From Arthrobacter sp. Marseille-P9274 (GTDB lineage Bacteria; Actinomycetota; Actinomycetes; Actinomycetales; Micrococcaceae), in the NCBI RefSeq assembly GCF_946892675.1, contig NZ_CAMPOV010000001.1, positions 966,033 through 1,030,032 of the forward strand: a stretch of 64,000 nucleotides of DNA. Reading direction: 5' to 3'. Below the pieces are notes generated by a model. That model saw only the letters and a list, made by a program, of their open reading frames with translations, did not search any database and was not told the DNA's origin. Position numbers and translations under genes: made by a program. Position 1 is the first letter of the stretch, and each line of letters opens with the position of its first letter. Below are positions 17,075 to 25,073 of the stretch, in pieces.

Positions 17075-17409
17075 CCCGTAGATGACCGTCCCTTCGCTGC
17101 ACGCGGTTTATTGCGGGCCACTGTAGGTCCCGTGCCGACTTCTTCTCCGACCGCATCGCGGCTGAGGCTATCGACAGCCTTGTTGATAAGGTCCTCCGGC
17201 GCCATGCGAAGAACGGGGGAGAGCCGTTCCAAGTCGGTGAGCGTGAATGACATTTCGTCCCGGAGCCGTTTGGAAAGATAGTTCTGCGACACTTCCGAGG
17301 CTTCGGCGACAGTCATTTGGGAGAGGCGGAGGCGGGCCATGGCCGCGCGGATTTCGGCAGAAACGGCGCGGGCCAGGGGGCCAGGTGCGTGTGGTTTTCC
17401 TGCTGACAT
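17023..17409 (-). CDS. XRE-type helix-turn-helix regulator
   Basis: The 128-residue protein has an N-terminal DNA-binding domain of the Xre/Cro type: MARLRLSQMTVAEASEVSQNYLSKRLRDE (about residues 24-52) shows the scaffold Q-x3-A-x6-S-x2-Y-L-S-x-R/K. The C-terminal third is Arg/Pro/Gly-rich and looks less ordered. It is the first gene of a minus-strand group and is divergent from the 17.6-18.4 kb genes, the common layout for an autoregulated control gene. It sits in a locally AT-richer islet next to a tRNA, which suggests horizontal origin. Confidence 0.75.
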   Translation of the reverse strand: MSAGKPHAPGPLARAVSAEIRAAMARLRLSQMTVAEASEVSQNYLSKRLRDEMSFTLTDLERLSPVLRMAPEDLINKAVDSLSRDAVGEEVGTGPTVARNKPRAAKGRSSTGWRTTAGWTPGRPRPDW

Positions 17410-17646
17410 AACGACAGCCTAACGCGGATGCTCAACTCGAAAAAGCCCAATTCAACCCCTAAAGTCGAGTAATTCAATAATTCCAGATAAAACCAGCGTA
17501 AAGGATTGACCACCAACTCAAATAGGGTGAAAATGGGACTGCGCAACACATATCGACTGGGGAAATCGAACACCCAATATTGCTGCCAGGGTTGGAGCTG
17601 ATACTCGACCTGCTCATCCGCATTAAGGGGCGGAAGCACAGTCCGG
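17410..17646. promoter_or_regulatory. divergent control region of the accessory islet
   Basis: This is the most AT-rich stretch in the window. It holds an inverted pair ACTCGA (17435-17440) and TCGAGT (17465-17470) directly upstream of the XRE start. It also holds a possible plus-strand promoter: TTGACC (17506-17511), 17-bp spacer, GAAAAT (17529-17534). The inverted pair is a candidate XRE operator. Confidence 0.4.
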
Positions 17647-18054
17647 ATGACGATCCTCGAGCATGGCCAGCCCCTGCGGGAGATGCTCAAGCTATCCCCG
17701 GACTATCGGCGATGGAATACGTCCACGCCGCAATCACAAGAAAAACGCGGCTCAGTGCCAGTCCCCGCCGGTGTCCTCGACACCTACCTCAACACCGCCG
17801 CAACCAGTAGCAAGGAAGGAACTGTCGCCATGACCGCCTATCCAGCCATCGCCTCTGCCGGCTCCCTGGCACGCAAGCTCCGGTCCGGGCTGGAGATGCC
17901 ACGCGGCCCCGGCAGGTCATCCACCACAGGCCCCGCTGGCGTTGAACCCTCGCCGTCTGCCTTGCCCCGGGAAGCTTTTTGCGTGCCGTGGCGCAGCGAA
18001 GATGGTCGATCCAGCACCGTCGGCGGAGAGCTTGAGGGCAAATGCGATGTTTGA
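17647..18054 (+). CDS. hypothetical ORF upstream of the membrane protein gene (uncertain)
   Basis: An open frame of 135 residues starts at ATG 17647; a shorter form from ATG 17830 (74 residues) has AAGGAA ten bases upstream. The composition is Ser/Pro/Gly/Arg-rich with no domain visible. The only support is that its TGA (18052-18054) overlaps the start of the next gene by 8 bases, as in coupled genes, and that a plausible promoter lies upstream. It could be non-coding leader. Confidence 0.3.
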   Translation: MTILEHGQPLREMLKLSPDYRRWNTSTPQSQEKRGSVPVPAGVLDTYLNTAATSSKEGTVAMTAYPAIASAGSLARKLRSGLEMPRGPGRSSTTGPAGVEPSPSALPREAFCVPWRSEDGRSSTVGGELEGKCDV

Positions 18055-18361
18055 GTGGATGGAACTAGTCATCGCTCTCGGTGTCTTCCTCAGCGGCATC
18101 ATCATCACTGGTGTCAACGCCAGGCATGCCGGGCGGTCGCAAACAGAGGAGGCGCATATCGCCGGCGGATATACTCTCATCGACCAGCTGCAGGAAGAGC
18201 TGAAAACCATGCGGCAACACGTGGACCGCCTGGAATGCAGGGATCGGATCTACCTCCCGCACATTCTCCGTCTAAACAGCACGATCGAACGTCTGGGCGG
18301 GACGCCCCCGCGGCTGCCGAAGATCCTCCTGGACTATCTCGACGATAAAGAAGAACAGTAA
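18047..18361 (+). CDS. single-span membrane protein with coiled-coil tail
   Basis: The ATG at 18047 with GAGGG eight bases upstream gives 104 residues. A single N-terminal helix (WMELVIALGVFLSGIIITGV) is followed by a basic stop (NARHAGR). A helical tail with heptad-like spacing (IDQLQEELKTMRQHVDRLE) and an acidic end (LDDKEEQ) complete it. The architecture, not the sequence family, recalls small phage membrane proteins found near holins. The protein probably sits in the membrane with the tail in the cytoplasm. It belongs to the islet divergent from the XRE gene. Function unknown. Confidence 0.6.
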   Translation: MFEWMELVIALGVFLSGIIITGVNARHAGRSQTEEAHIAGGYTLIDQLQEELKTMRQHVDRLECRDRIYLPHILRLNSTIERLGGTPPRLPKILLDYLDDKEEQ

Positions 18362-18367
18362 AAAACG

Positions 18368-18458
18368 CTGGCCATGGCCAGAATCCCGCGGCAGTGAACC
18401 GCGTTGTATCGACGAGTCCAAGCCCCGTCGGTTCCCCTATGGGACGACCCGTCGGGGC
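18368..18458 (+). terminator. palindrome and long hairpin closing the islet
   Basis: CTGGCCATGGCCAG (18368-18381) is a perfect 14-bp palindrome starting 6 bases after the islet's last stop. A second hairpin at 18422-18458 pairs 9 of 10 outer bases around an inner GGGA/TCCC stem. No T-run follows either, so factor-independent termination is uncertain. Confidence 0.4.
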
Positions 18459-18499
18459 CATTTGATCTTCCCTGCGCGCTTCCTGCCCGCAGGCGCTCA

Positions 18500-18541
18500 T
18501 TGCCGTCTTGCCGCGGATCGGCTATGTTACTCGCGGGTAAC
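18500..18541 (+). promoter_or_regulatory. promoter with overlapping operator for the GCDH-like gene
   Basis: The -35 TTGCCG (18500-18505), a 17-bp spacer and the -10 TATGTT (18523-18528) form a good promoter. GTTACTCGCGGGTAAC (18526-18541), an inverted repeat with 7 of 8 pairs, covers the -10 and start region. The placement fits a repressor site. TetR-type acyl-CoA regulators often use TTAC...GTAA palindromes, so that class is the first guess. A perfect 8-bp hairpin follows in the leader (18550-18568). Confidence 0.6.
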
Positions 18542-18587
18542 TTAGTGGTCCGGCGCCCGTGGCGCCGGCGAGCGGCAAGGAGCAGCA

Positions 18588-19778
18588 ATGGGGCGACCCT
18601 CGATCGATCTGAACAACCTTCCTTATCCCGACGGAGACTTCTTCGGCTTCGAGCGGCAGCTGGAGCCGGCCGAGCGGGACAGGCTCCGGGAAGTGCGCGA
18701 ATGGCTGGACAAGGAGGTCCGGCCCATCGCGGTGGATTGCTGGAACAGGGCCGAGTTTCCCATGGGCATCATTCCCAAGCTGGCCGAACTGGACGTCGTC
18801 TCGCCGGTCCGGCGGCAGGGCTACTCCAATCTGCTGGCAGGCATGATCCACGCCGAGTTCACCCGGGCCGACACCTCCATCGCCACCTTCATGGGGGTCC
18901 ACGACGGTTTGTTCACCGGTTCCATCGAGGCTCTGGCGTCGGAGGAACAGAAGCAGGCCTGGCTGCCGGACATCTACGCGCTCAAGAAGATCGGGGCCTT
19001 CGGCCTGACCGAGCCGCTGGGTGGATCCGACGTGGCCGGCGGCACCCGCACCACGGCCAGGCGGGACGGCGGCCAGTGGATCCTCAACGGGGCCAAGCGC
19101 TGGATCGGCAACGCCACGTTCTCCGACTGGGTGGTCGTCTACGCCCGCGACGTACAGGATGACCAGGTCAAGGGCTTCCTCGTCGACACCACGCTCCCGG
19201 GCTATTCCGCCACCCGGATCGAGAACAAGATCAGCCTGCGTACCGTGCAGAACGCCGACATCGTCCTGGACAACGTTGCCGTGCCGGACGAATACCACTT
19301 GAAGCGCGCCAACAGCTTCAAGGACACCAACAAGGTCCTGAAGGTCACCCGGCTGGCTGTCGCCTGGCAGGCGGTCGGACAGCAGCTGGCGGCATTCGAT
19401 GTGGCCCGGCGCTACGCCGTCGAACGCCAGCAGTTCGGCAGGCCGCTGGCATCCTTCCAGCTCGTCCAGGACCAGCTCGTGCAGATCCTCGGCAACGCCG
19501 TGGCGTCGATGGGGATGATGGTGCAGTTGGCGCGGCTGGAGGACGCCGGGACTGCCCGCGATGAGCAGTCCGCACTCGCCAAGGCGTTCACGACGGCGCG
19601 CATGCGGGAAAGCGTGGCGCTGGGACGCGGCATTCTGGGCGGCAATGGCATCGTCACCGACTACGAGATGGCAAAAATCTTTGCCGACGCGGAGGCCATC
19701 TACTCCTACGAGGGAACGCATGAGATCAATTCCCTGGTCGTCGGGCGCGCCGTCACCGGAATTCCGGCCTTCGTCTAG
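18588..19778 (+). CDS. acyl-CoA dehydrogenase, glutaryl-CoA dehydrogenase-like
   Basis: This is an FAD enzyme of the acyl-CoA dehydrogenase superfamily with 396 residues. Seen: the FAD/substrate loop GAFGLTEPLGGSDVAGGTRT, WILNGAKRWIGNATFSD, the RQQFGRPLASFQLVQ region, and the catalytic-base segment YSYEGTHEINSLVVGRAVTG with Glu before GTH, the arrangement of glutaryl-CoA dehydrogenases. In that family it would convert glutaryl-CoA to crotonyl-CoA plus CO2 (lysine/tryptophan breakdown). Substrate not proven. AAGGAG precedes the ATG. It is a single gene behind its own promoter-operator. Confidence 0.9.
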   Translation: MGRPSIDLNNLPYPDGDFFGFERQLEPAERDRLREVREWLDKEVRPIAVDCWNRAEFPMGIIPKLAELDVVSPVRRQGYSNLLAGMIHAEFTRADTSIATFMGVHDGLFTGSIEALASEEQKQAWLPDIYALKKIGAFGLTEPLGGSDVAGGTRTTARRDGGQWILNGAKRWIGNATFSDWVVVYARDVQDDQVKGFLVDTTLPGYSATRIENKISLRTVQNADIVLDNVAVPDEYHLKRANSFKDTNKVLKVTRLAVAWQAVGQQLAAFDVARRYAVERQQFGRPLASFQLVQDQLVQILGNAVASMGMMVQLARLEDAGTARDEQSALAKAFTTARMRESVALGRGILGGNGIVTDYEMAKIFADAEAIYSYEGTHEINSLVVGRAVTGIPAFV

Positions 19779-19789
19779 ATTCCGTCCGC

Positions 19790-20320
19790 CTAGCTGTCCT
19801 GCCCGGGTCGGGGGAGGAGTACCGAGGGGCGCAGGTCGATGACGAACTGCAGCGGATTGACGTACTCCTCGCCCAGCCGGACGCCCCAATGCAAGCAGTC
19901 CGGGGAGCAATGGGTGGTGCCGGATACGGTGCCGACGACGTCGCCGGCCGCGACCGGATCGCCCTTCCGCAGGCTGCTGTCCACGGGCTCGAAGCTGCTG
20001 CGCAGTCCGCTGCCGTGGTCGATCGTGACGACTCCGCGGTCGACGACAGTGCCGGCGAAGCTCACGCGGCCCGCCTCCGGAGCCAGCACGTCGCTTCCAT
20101 CCGCCGCTGCCAGATCCACCCCGCGGTGCCCGCTGAGCCACGGCTCCGGCGGCGGATCGAAGGGGGCCAGGACATCCGGCGCCGGTTCTGCGGGCCAGTC
20201 CCAGTCCGGTGCAAACCCGGCCGCATCGGCGCCGGTCCCCGCCGCGGGGACCGGCAGGACCAGGGCTGCGGCGAGCAGCGGCAGCGCGGCCGCACGCAAC
20301 GCAGTTACACGAATCGCCAT
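19790..20320 (-). CDS. secreted M23-family (LytM-like) protein with altered active site
   Basis: The 176 residues begin with a clear signal peptide (MAIRVTALRAAALPLLAAAL, cleavage likely near AAGTGADA). An M23 domain follows. Zinc ligands His65 and Asp69 (HRGVD) and His144 (CLHWGVR) are present. The first His of the usual HxH is Cys142, and the catalytic His of the Y-x-H segment is replaced (SSFEPV). Two cysteines (about 138 and 142) could form a disulfide. It may bind peptidoglycan without cutting it. It is divergent from rpsB. Confidence 0.85.
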   Translation of the reverse strand: MAIRVTALRAAALPLLAAALVLPVPAAGTGADAAGFAPDWDWPAEPAPDVLAPFDPPPEPWLSGHRGVDLAAADGSDVLAPEAGRVSFAGTVVDRGVVTIDHGSGLRSSFEPVDSSLRKGDPVAAGDVVGTVSGTTHCSPDCLHWGVRLGEEYVNPLQFVIDLRPSVLLPRPGQDS

Positions 20321-20757
20321 GTGCCGATCCTGCCGGACCGGGTCCCCGGATGGGCGCGGCCCGTGCCGGAATGTGGGCGGACCGCTACCGCCGCCGCCCT
20401 GTGCAGGAGTAGTGCCGAAGGTGTCGGTCCTGCCGCTTTCCCGCGTAGGTTGGTGCCCTCGCGCTGTAGTACACTAGGCGGAGCAGTTTCCTGTCTCCAT
20501 GAGTCATGTCCAAACGAAGTGCGGATCTGAGATGAAGAACGAACTGACTACGCGCATCTGTTACCCGCCGGGGATTCTCCCCGATCGGGGTATGTCCAGG
20601 CGGTCCGGCTCGGCCGGTCCGGACGTGCGCCCTGATCCTCGTTGACCAGGGCTGGCCGGTGCCAGGAGCCCCGCCCAACCGGGCTGCGGGCTGACAACCG
20701 TCTACAGGCAGTATGGCCTGCGCGAAGCGCGCCGATACTGCCGGAAGGAGTGACGAC
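20321..20757. promoter_or_regulatory. divergent region between the M23 gene and rpsB, structured rpsB leader
   Basis: This gap of about 440 bases holds a possible rpsB -10 (TACACT, 20470-20475; no good -35). A 48-codon open frame from ATG 20499 to TGA 20645 has no clear ribosome site. Several GC-rich inverted repeats lie between about 20565 and 20700, including GGGGATTCTCCCC, a CCCTG/CAGGG pair and AGCCC/GGGCT near 20670. It looks like a structured leader, possibly for S2 autoregulation. Confidence 0.4.
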
Positions 20758-21636
20758 ATGCCAGTCGTTACCATGCGCCAGCTGCTCGACAGCGGCGTTC
20801 ACTTTGGCCACCAGACCCGTCGTTGGAACCCGAAGATGAAGCGCTTCATCTTTACCGAGCGCAACGGCATCTACATCATCGACCTGCAGCAGTCGCTGTC
20901 CTACATCGACCGCGCCTACGAGTTCGTCAAGGCCACCGTGGCCCACGGCGGCACCGTGCTGTTCGTCGGCACCAAGAAGCAGGCCCAGGAAGCCATCGCC
21001 GAGCAGGCCACCCGCGTTGGCCAGCCCTACGTGAACCAGCGCTGGCTGGGCGGCATGCTCACCAACTTCTCCACGGTCTCCAAGCGCATCCAGCGCCTGA
21101 AGGAGCTCGAAGAGATCGACTTCGAAGATGTAGCCGGCTCCAGCCACACCAAGAAGGAACTCCTGCTGCTCCAGCGCGAGAAGACCAAGCTGGAAACCAC
21201 CCTCGGCGGCATCCGCAACCTGACCAAGGCTCCGTCCGTGGTCTGGATCGTGGACACCAAGAAGGAGCACCTGGCCGTTGACGAGGCCAAGAAGCTGAAC
21301 ATCCCCGTGGTGGCCATCCTCGACACCAACTGCGACCCGGATGAGGTCGACTTCCCGATCCCGGGCAACGACGACGCCATCCGCTCCGTAAACCTGCTGA
21401 CCCGCGTTGTGGCCGACGCCGTTGCCGAGGGTCTGATCGCGCGCAACAACCGTGCTGCGGGTGGCGGTGCTGCTGCCGGCGGCACCGAAGAGCCGCTGGC
21501 CGAGTGGGAGCGCGAACTGCTTGAGGGTTCCGCTTCCGCCGAGGCTCCGGCTGCGGAGGCTCCGGCTGCCGAGGCCGCACCGGCCGAAGCATCCGCCGAA
21601 GCCCCGGCCGAGGCCGAGGCCGAGACCGAAAAGTAA
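20758..21636 (+). CDS. rpsB: 30S ribosomal protein S2
   Basis: The ATG at 20758 is preceded by GGAAGGAG. The 292 residues match S2 throughout: [22 protein letters not shown], the FVGTKKQAQ and [12 protein letters not shown] blocks, and [11 protein letters not shown] near the end of the core. The last 40 residues are an Ala/Glu/Pro-rich acidic tail, common in Micrococcales. The earlier in-frame start at 20713 is rejected for lack of a ribosome site. rpsB heads the rpsB-tsf pair. Confidence 0.98.
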   Translation: MPVVTMRQLLDSGVHFGHQTRRWNPKMKRFIFTERNGIYIIDLQQSLSYIDRAYEFVKATVAHGGTVLFVGTKKQAQEAIAEQATRVGQPYVNQRWLGGMLTNFSTVSKRIQRLKELEEIDFEDVAGSSHTKKELLLLQREKTKLETTLGGIRNLTKAPSVVWIVDTKKEHLAVDEAKKLNIPVVAILDTNCDPDEVDFPIPGNDDAIRSVNLLTRVVADAVAEGLIARNNRAAGGGAAAGGTEEPLAEWERELLEGSASAEAPAAEAPAAEAAPAEASAEAPAEAEAETEK

Positions 21637-21646
21637 ATCCGATCTC

Positions 21647-21712
21647 CCCGGCAGGCCGTTTGCGGCCTGCCGGGTCTCCACTGCTGCGGCTGGCCGGTAC
21701 CCGGCCAGCCGC
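21647..21712 (+). terminator. two consecutive perfect 12-bp hairpins between rpsB and tsf
   Basis: Hairpin 1 pairs 21647-21658 with 21663-21674 (TTTG loop). Hairpin 2 pairs 21686-21697 with 21701-21712 (TAC loop). Neither has a T-run. They may attenuate read-through or protect the rpsB message end rather than fully terminate. Confidence 0.55.
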
Positions 21713-21759
21713 ACTGGTGGAACAGCATTAGTACTTACTACGGAGGGACTGGAGTCCAA

Positions 21760-22599
21760 ATGGCGAATTACACCGCTGCTGATATCAAGGCTCTGCGCGA
21801 GCGCACCGGCGCCGGCATGATGGATGTGAAGAAGGCTCTCGACGAGGCCAACGGCGATGCCGACAAGGCCGTGGAGCTTATCCGTATCAAGGGCCTGAAG
21901 GGCGCCACCAAGCGCGAAGGCCGTTCCACCGCCGAGGGCCTGGTTGCTGCCAAGGTCATCGACGGAACCGTCGGCGTCATGGTCGAGGTCAACTGCGAGA
22001 CCGACTTTGTCGCCAAGTCCGCTAAGTTCATCGACCTCGCCGACAAGGTCCTGTCCGTCGCCGTCGACTCCGGCGCTTCCGATCTGGAATCGCTGCTGGC
22101 CGCCCAGGTGGACGGCAAGCCGCTGAACGACGTCGTCGTCGAAGAGGGCGCCGTGCTGGGCGAGAAGGTCGTTGTCCGCCGCCTGGCCCGCGTCGAGGGC
22201 AAGACCGTCGATGCTTACCTGCACAAGACGTCCAAGGACCTGCCGGCCCAGGTCGGCGTGCTGTTCGCCGTCGACGCCGAGGGTGACGCCGCCGTGGCGG
22301 CTGCCCACGACGTGGCCGTCCATACCGCCGCCTTCGCTCCGACCTACCTCACCCGCGAGGAAGTCCCGGCCGAGACCGTCGAGAACGAGCGCCGCATCGC
22401 CGACGAGACCGCACGCGCCGAGAACAAGCCCGAGGCCGCGCTGCCGAAGATCGTCGAAGGCCGGCTGAACGGCTTCTTCAAGGAGATCGTGCTGCTCGAC
22501 CAGCCGTTTGCCAAGGACCCGAAGGTCTCTGTCGGCAAGGTCCTCGAGCAGGCCGGCGCCAACGCAACCGCTTTCGCGCGTTTCCGCGTGGGTGCCTGA
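21760..22599 (+). CDS. tsf: elongation factor Ts
   Basis: This is the nucleotide exchange factor for EF-Tu. The ATG follows ACGGAGGGACT. The 279 residues carry the N-terminal UBA-like domain (IKALRERTGAGMMDVKKAL), the EF-Tu contact motif NCETDFVAKS, and the later PTYLTREEVPAE segment. The length is normal for actinobacteria. The gene ends before a strong terminator. Confidence 0.98.
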   Translation: MANYTAADIKALRERTGAGMMDVKKALDEANGDADKAVELIRIKGLKGATKREGRSTAEGLVAAKVIDGTVGVMVEVNCETDFVAKSAKFIDLADKVLSVAVDSGASDLESLLAAQVDGKPLNDVVVEEGAVLGEKVVVRRLARVEGKTVDAYLHKTSKDLPAQVGVLFAVDAEGDAAVAAAHDVAVHTAAFAPTYLTREEVPAETVENERRIADETARAENKPEAALPKIVEGRLNGFFKEIVLLDQPFAKDPKVSVGKVLEQAGANATAFARFRVGA

Positions 22600-22662
22600 T
22601 AGCATCGCGGATAGCATCTAGAGGATCCAGCGCCAACAGGCACTGATCCGACCAGCGAGGAG

Positions 22663-22694
22663 GGGGTGGTCACCAGCGGTGGCCGCCCCTTTTT
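22663..22694 (+). terminator. intrinsic terminator after tsf
   Basis: A 12-bp stem with two G-U pairs (GGGGTGGTCACC with GGTGGCCGCCCC) has a 3-nt loop and is followed directly by five Ts (22690-22694). Confidence 0.9.
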
Positions 22695-22758
22695 CCTGCC
22701 CGAAACCGTCAACGAACCCAGCTAAAACTGTCGAACCAAAGCACGCCCGGGAGGCACG

Positions 22759-23508
22759 ATGGAATCCCAGACCGTAACCGAAACCAAGCACCCCGAGGTT
22801 CTTCCCAAGAGGCGGCGGGTCCTGCTCAAGCTCTCCGGTGAGGTCTTTGGCGGCGGCAAGCTCGGCGTCGACCCCGATACGGTGCGGGGGATCGCCAAGC
22901 AGATCGCTGCGACCGTCGGAGAGGTCGAAGTCGCCATCGTCGTCGGCGGCGGGAACTTCTTCCGCGGTGCCGAACTCTCCCAGTCGGGCATGGACCGTTC
23001 CCGCGCCGACTACATGGGCATGCTCGGCACAGTGATGAACTGCCTGGCTCTGCAGGATTTCCTCGAGCAGGCGGGCGTGGACACCCGCGTCCAGAGCGCG
23101 ATCACCATGGGCCAGGTGGCCGAGGCCTACATTCCGCGCCGCGCCATCCGCCACATGGAGAAGGGCCGCGTCGTGATCTTCGGCGCTGGCGCCGGTTTGC
23201 CCTATTTCTCCACTGACACCGTCGCAGCCCAGCGCGCGCTGGAAGTGCATGCCGACGTCGTACTCATGGCGAAGAACGGGGTGGACGGGGTCTACACGGC
23301 CGATCCGAAGAAGGACCCGCAGGCGCAGAAGCTCGACACGCTGACCTACGACGACGCCATGCGGCGGAACATCCGGGTCATGGACCAGACCGCCTTCAGC
23401 CTCTGCAAGGACTACAAGCTGTCCATGGTCGTCTTCGGCATGGAGGGTGAAGGCAACGTTACGCGTGCCATCCTCGGCGAGAAGATCGGGACGGCAGTTT
23501 CCGCTTAG
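22759..23508 (+). CDS. pyrH: UMP kinase
   Basis: It phosphorylates UMP to UDP in pyrimidine nucleotide synthesis. The 249 residues belong to the amino-acid kinase fold: [12 protein letters not shown] at the N-terminus, [13 protein letters not shown], and [14 protein letters not shown] and [15 protein letters not shown] near the ATP site. The ATG follows GGGAGGCACG. The order pyrH-frr-cdsA is the common bacterial order. Confidence 0.97.
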   Translation: MESQTVTETKHPEVLPKRRRVLLKLSGEVFGGGKLGVDPDTVRGIAKQIAATVGEVEVAIVVGGGNFFRGAELSQSGMDRSRADYMGMLGTVMNCLALQDFLEQAGVDTRVQSAITMGQVAEAYIPRRAIRHMEKGRVVIFGAGAGLPYFSTDTVAAQRALEVHADVVLMAKNGVDGVYTADPKKDPQAQKLDTLTYDDAMRRNIRVMDQTAFSLCKDYKLSMVVFGMEGEGNVTRAILGEKIGTAVSA

Positions 23509-23592
23509 CCGAAGGGCCGCGGAGCATGGCCTAGGATGGATAGCAGAGCCCCTGCCGCCGCGAGGCGGGCACAGAATGTCTAAGGAGAGACC

Positions 23593-24150
23593 GTGATTCA
23601 GGAAACATTGCACGAGGCTGTCGAGAAGATGGACAAGGCCGTTGAAGTGGCCAAGGAAGACTTCGCGACCGTCCGGACGGGCCGCGCGAACCCGGCACTG
23701 TTCTCCAAGGTCACGGTGGACTACTACGGCACCCCGACCCCGCTGCAGCAGCTCGCGTCCTTCCAGAACCCGGAAGCCCGCACCCTGCTCATCACTCCGT
23801 ACGACAAGTCGGCGCTGAATGACATCGAGAAGGCCCTGCGCGACTCCGATATCGGAGCCAACCCGGCCAACGACGGCAACGTCATCCGGGTCGTCCTGCC
23901 GGAGCTGACCGAGGAACGGCGCAAGGAGTACGTCAAGGTGGTCCGCGGCAAGGCCGAGGACGCGAAGGTCTCGATCCGCAACATCCGCCGCCGGGCGATG
24001 GACACCATCGGCAAGCTGGTCAAGGACGGCGACATCGGGGAGGACGAGGGCTCCCGCGCCGAAAAGGACCTGGACGCGAAGACGAAGTCCCACACTGACA
24101 ACGTGGACGAGCTGCTCAAGCGCAAAGAAGCAGAGCTGCTCGAAGTCTGA
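23593..24150 (+). CDS. frr: ribosome recycling factor
   Basis: It splits post-termination ribosomes together with EF-G. A GTG start with AAGGAGA upstream gives 185 residues, the typical length. Hallmarks include [28 protein letters not shown] and the long charged helix at the C-terminus ([18 protein letters not shown]). The stop TGA shares its last base with the cdsA ATG. Confidence 0.98.
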   Translation: MIQETLHEAVEKMDKAVEVAKEDFATVRTGRANPALFSKVTVDYYGTPTPLQQLASFQNPEARTLLITPYDKSALNDIEKALRDSDIGANPANDGNVIRVVLPELTEERRKEYVKVVRGKAEDAKVSIRNIRRRAMDTIGKLVKDGDIGEDEGSRAEKDLDAKTKSHTDNVDELLKRKEAELLEV

Positions 24151-25073
24151 TGGATACGGACCAGCCTTCAACCCGGGCTGGCGGTCAGCCGGCTTCCGAG
24201 GCTGGTGCCGGCGTGCGGGCGGCCCGGCGCCGCCGGAAGCGGGCTACCGGGCAGCCGTCCCGCGCAGGCCGCAATCTCCCCGCCGCCATCGCCGTGGGCC
24301 TGACGCTGCTGGTCACGGTCCTGGTCGGATTGTTCTTCCTGCCGGATGCCTTCGTGGCACTGGTAGCCGGTTTCTGCGTCATCGGCGTGTGGGAGGTATC
24401 CCGGGCGCTGGCCGTCAAGGACATCCATGTGCCCAAGCCCCCGCTGTATGCGGGCGCGGTGGCCATGCCCTTCGCGGCCTACTACGGCGGGCCTGAGGCG
24501 CAGGCCTTCGCGCTGGTGGGGACGACGGTGGCCATCATGGTCTACCAGTGCCTGGATACGGCGCGGGACGCGGTGCGGCGAATCATGGCCGGGGTGTTCA
24601 TCCTTTGCTGGGTGCCGCTGTTCATTAGCTTCGCGCTGCTGCTCCTCGACGAGCAGGACGGGGCGCTCAAAATCGCCACGATGCTGCTGCTCGTCGTGGC
24701 CAACGATACGTTCGGCTACCTCGTCGGGGTGCTGTTCGGGAAGCATCCGATGGCTCCGAAGATAAGCCCGAAGAAGTCCTGGGAGGGCTTCGCCGGATCG
24801 GTGGGCGGCGCCGTCGTAGTGGGCGTGCTCTGCTCGGTCTTCATCCTGGACCTGCAATGGTGGTTCGGTCTCGTGCTGGCCATCGCAACGGTCGCGGCCT
24901 CCACCGCCGGCGACTTGGCCGAGTCCATGGTCAAACGGGAACTGGGCATCAAGGACATGAGCAACATACTGCCGGGACACGGCGGCGTGATGGACCGGCT
25001 TGATTCCATTGTCTTCGCCTCGCCGGTGGCCTACGTACTGGCCGTGCTGCTGGCGCCCGGCGCCATCATGTGA
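24150..25073 (+). CDS. cdsA: phosphatidate cytidylyltransferase
   Basis: It makes CDP-diacylglycerol from phosphatidate and CTP in the membrane. The 307 residues have a basic, variable N-terminus followed by about eight helices. The family signature is complete near the C-terminus: SMVKRELGIKDMSN followed by LPGHGGVMDRLDS. Start and upstream stop overlap by one base (TGATG), so it is coupled to frr. Confidence 0.97.
   Translation: MDTDQPSTRAGGQPASEAGAGVRAARRRRKRATGQPSRAGRNLPAAIAVGLTLLVTVLVGLFFLPDAFVALVAGFCVIGVWEVSRALAVKDIHVPKPPLYAGAVAMPFAAYYGGPEAQAFALVGTTVAIMVYQCLDTARDAVRRIMAGVFILCWVPLFISFALLLLDEQDGALKIATMLLLVVANDTFGYLVGVLFGKHPMAPKISPKKSWEGFAGSVGGAVVVGVLCSVFILDLQWWFGLVLAIATVAASTAGDLAESMVKRELGIKDMSNILPGHGGVMDRLDSIVFASPVAYVLAVLLAPGAIM

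Noticed and set aside
17313-17690. Minus-strand frame of 125 codons covering the islet control region
   Set aside because: It overlaps the XRE start in another frame and runs through the AT-rich promoter region; no ribosome site or motif.
16550-18460. Attachment-site duplication of the tRNA 3' end flanking the islet
   Set aside because: I looked for a copy of the CAAGTCCCAGTCGCCCTA end. Only a poor resemblance exists near 18419-18440 (CAAGCCCCGTCGG), too weak to call an att site.
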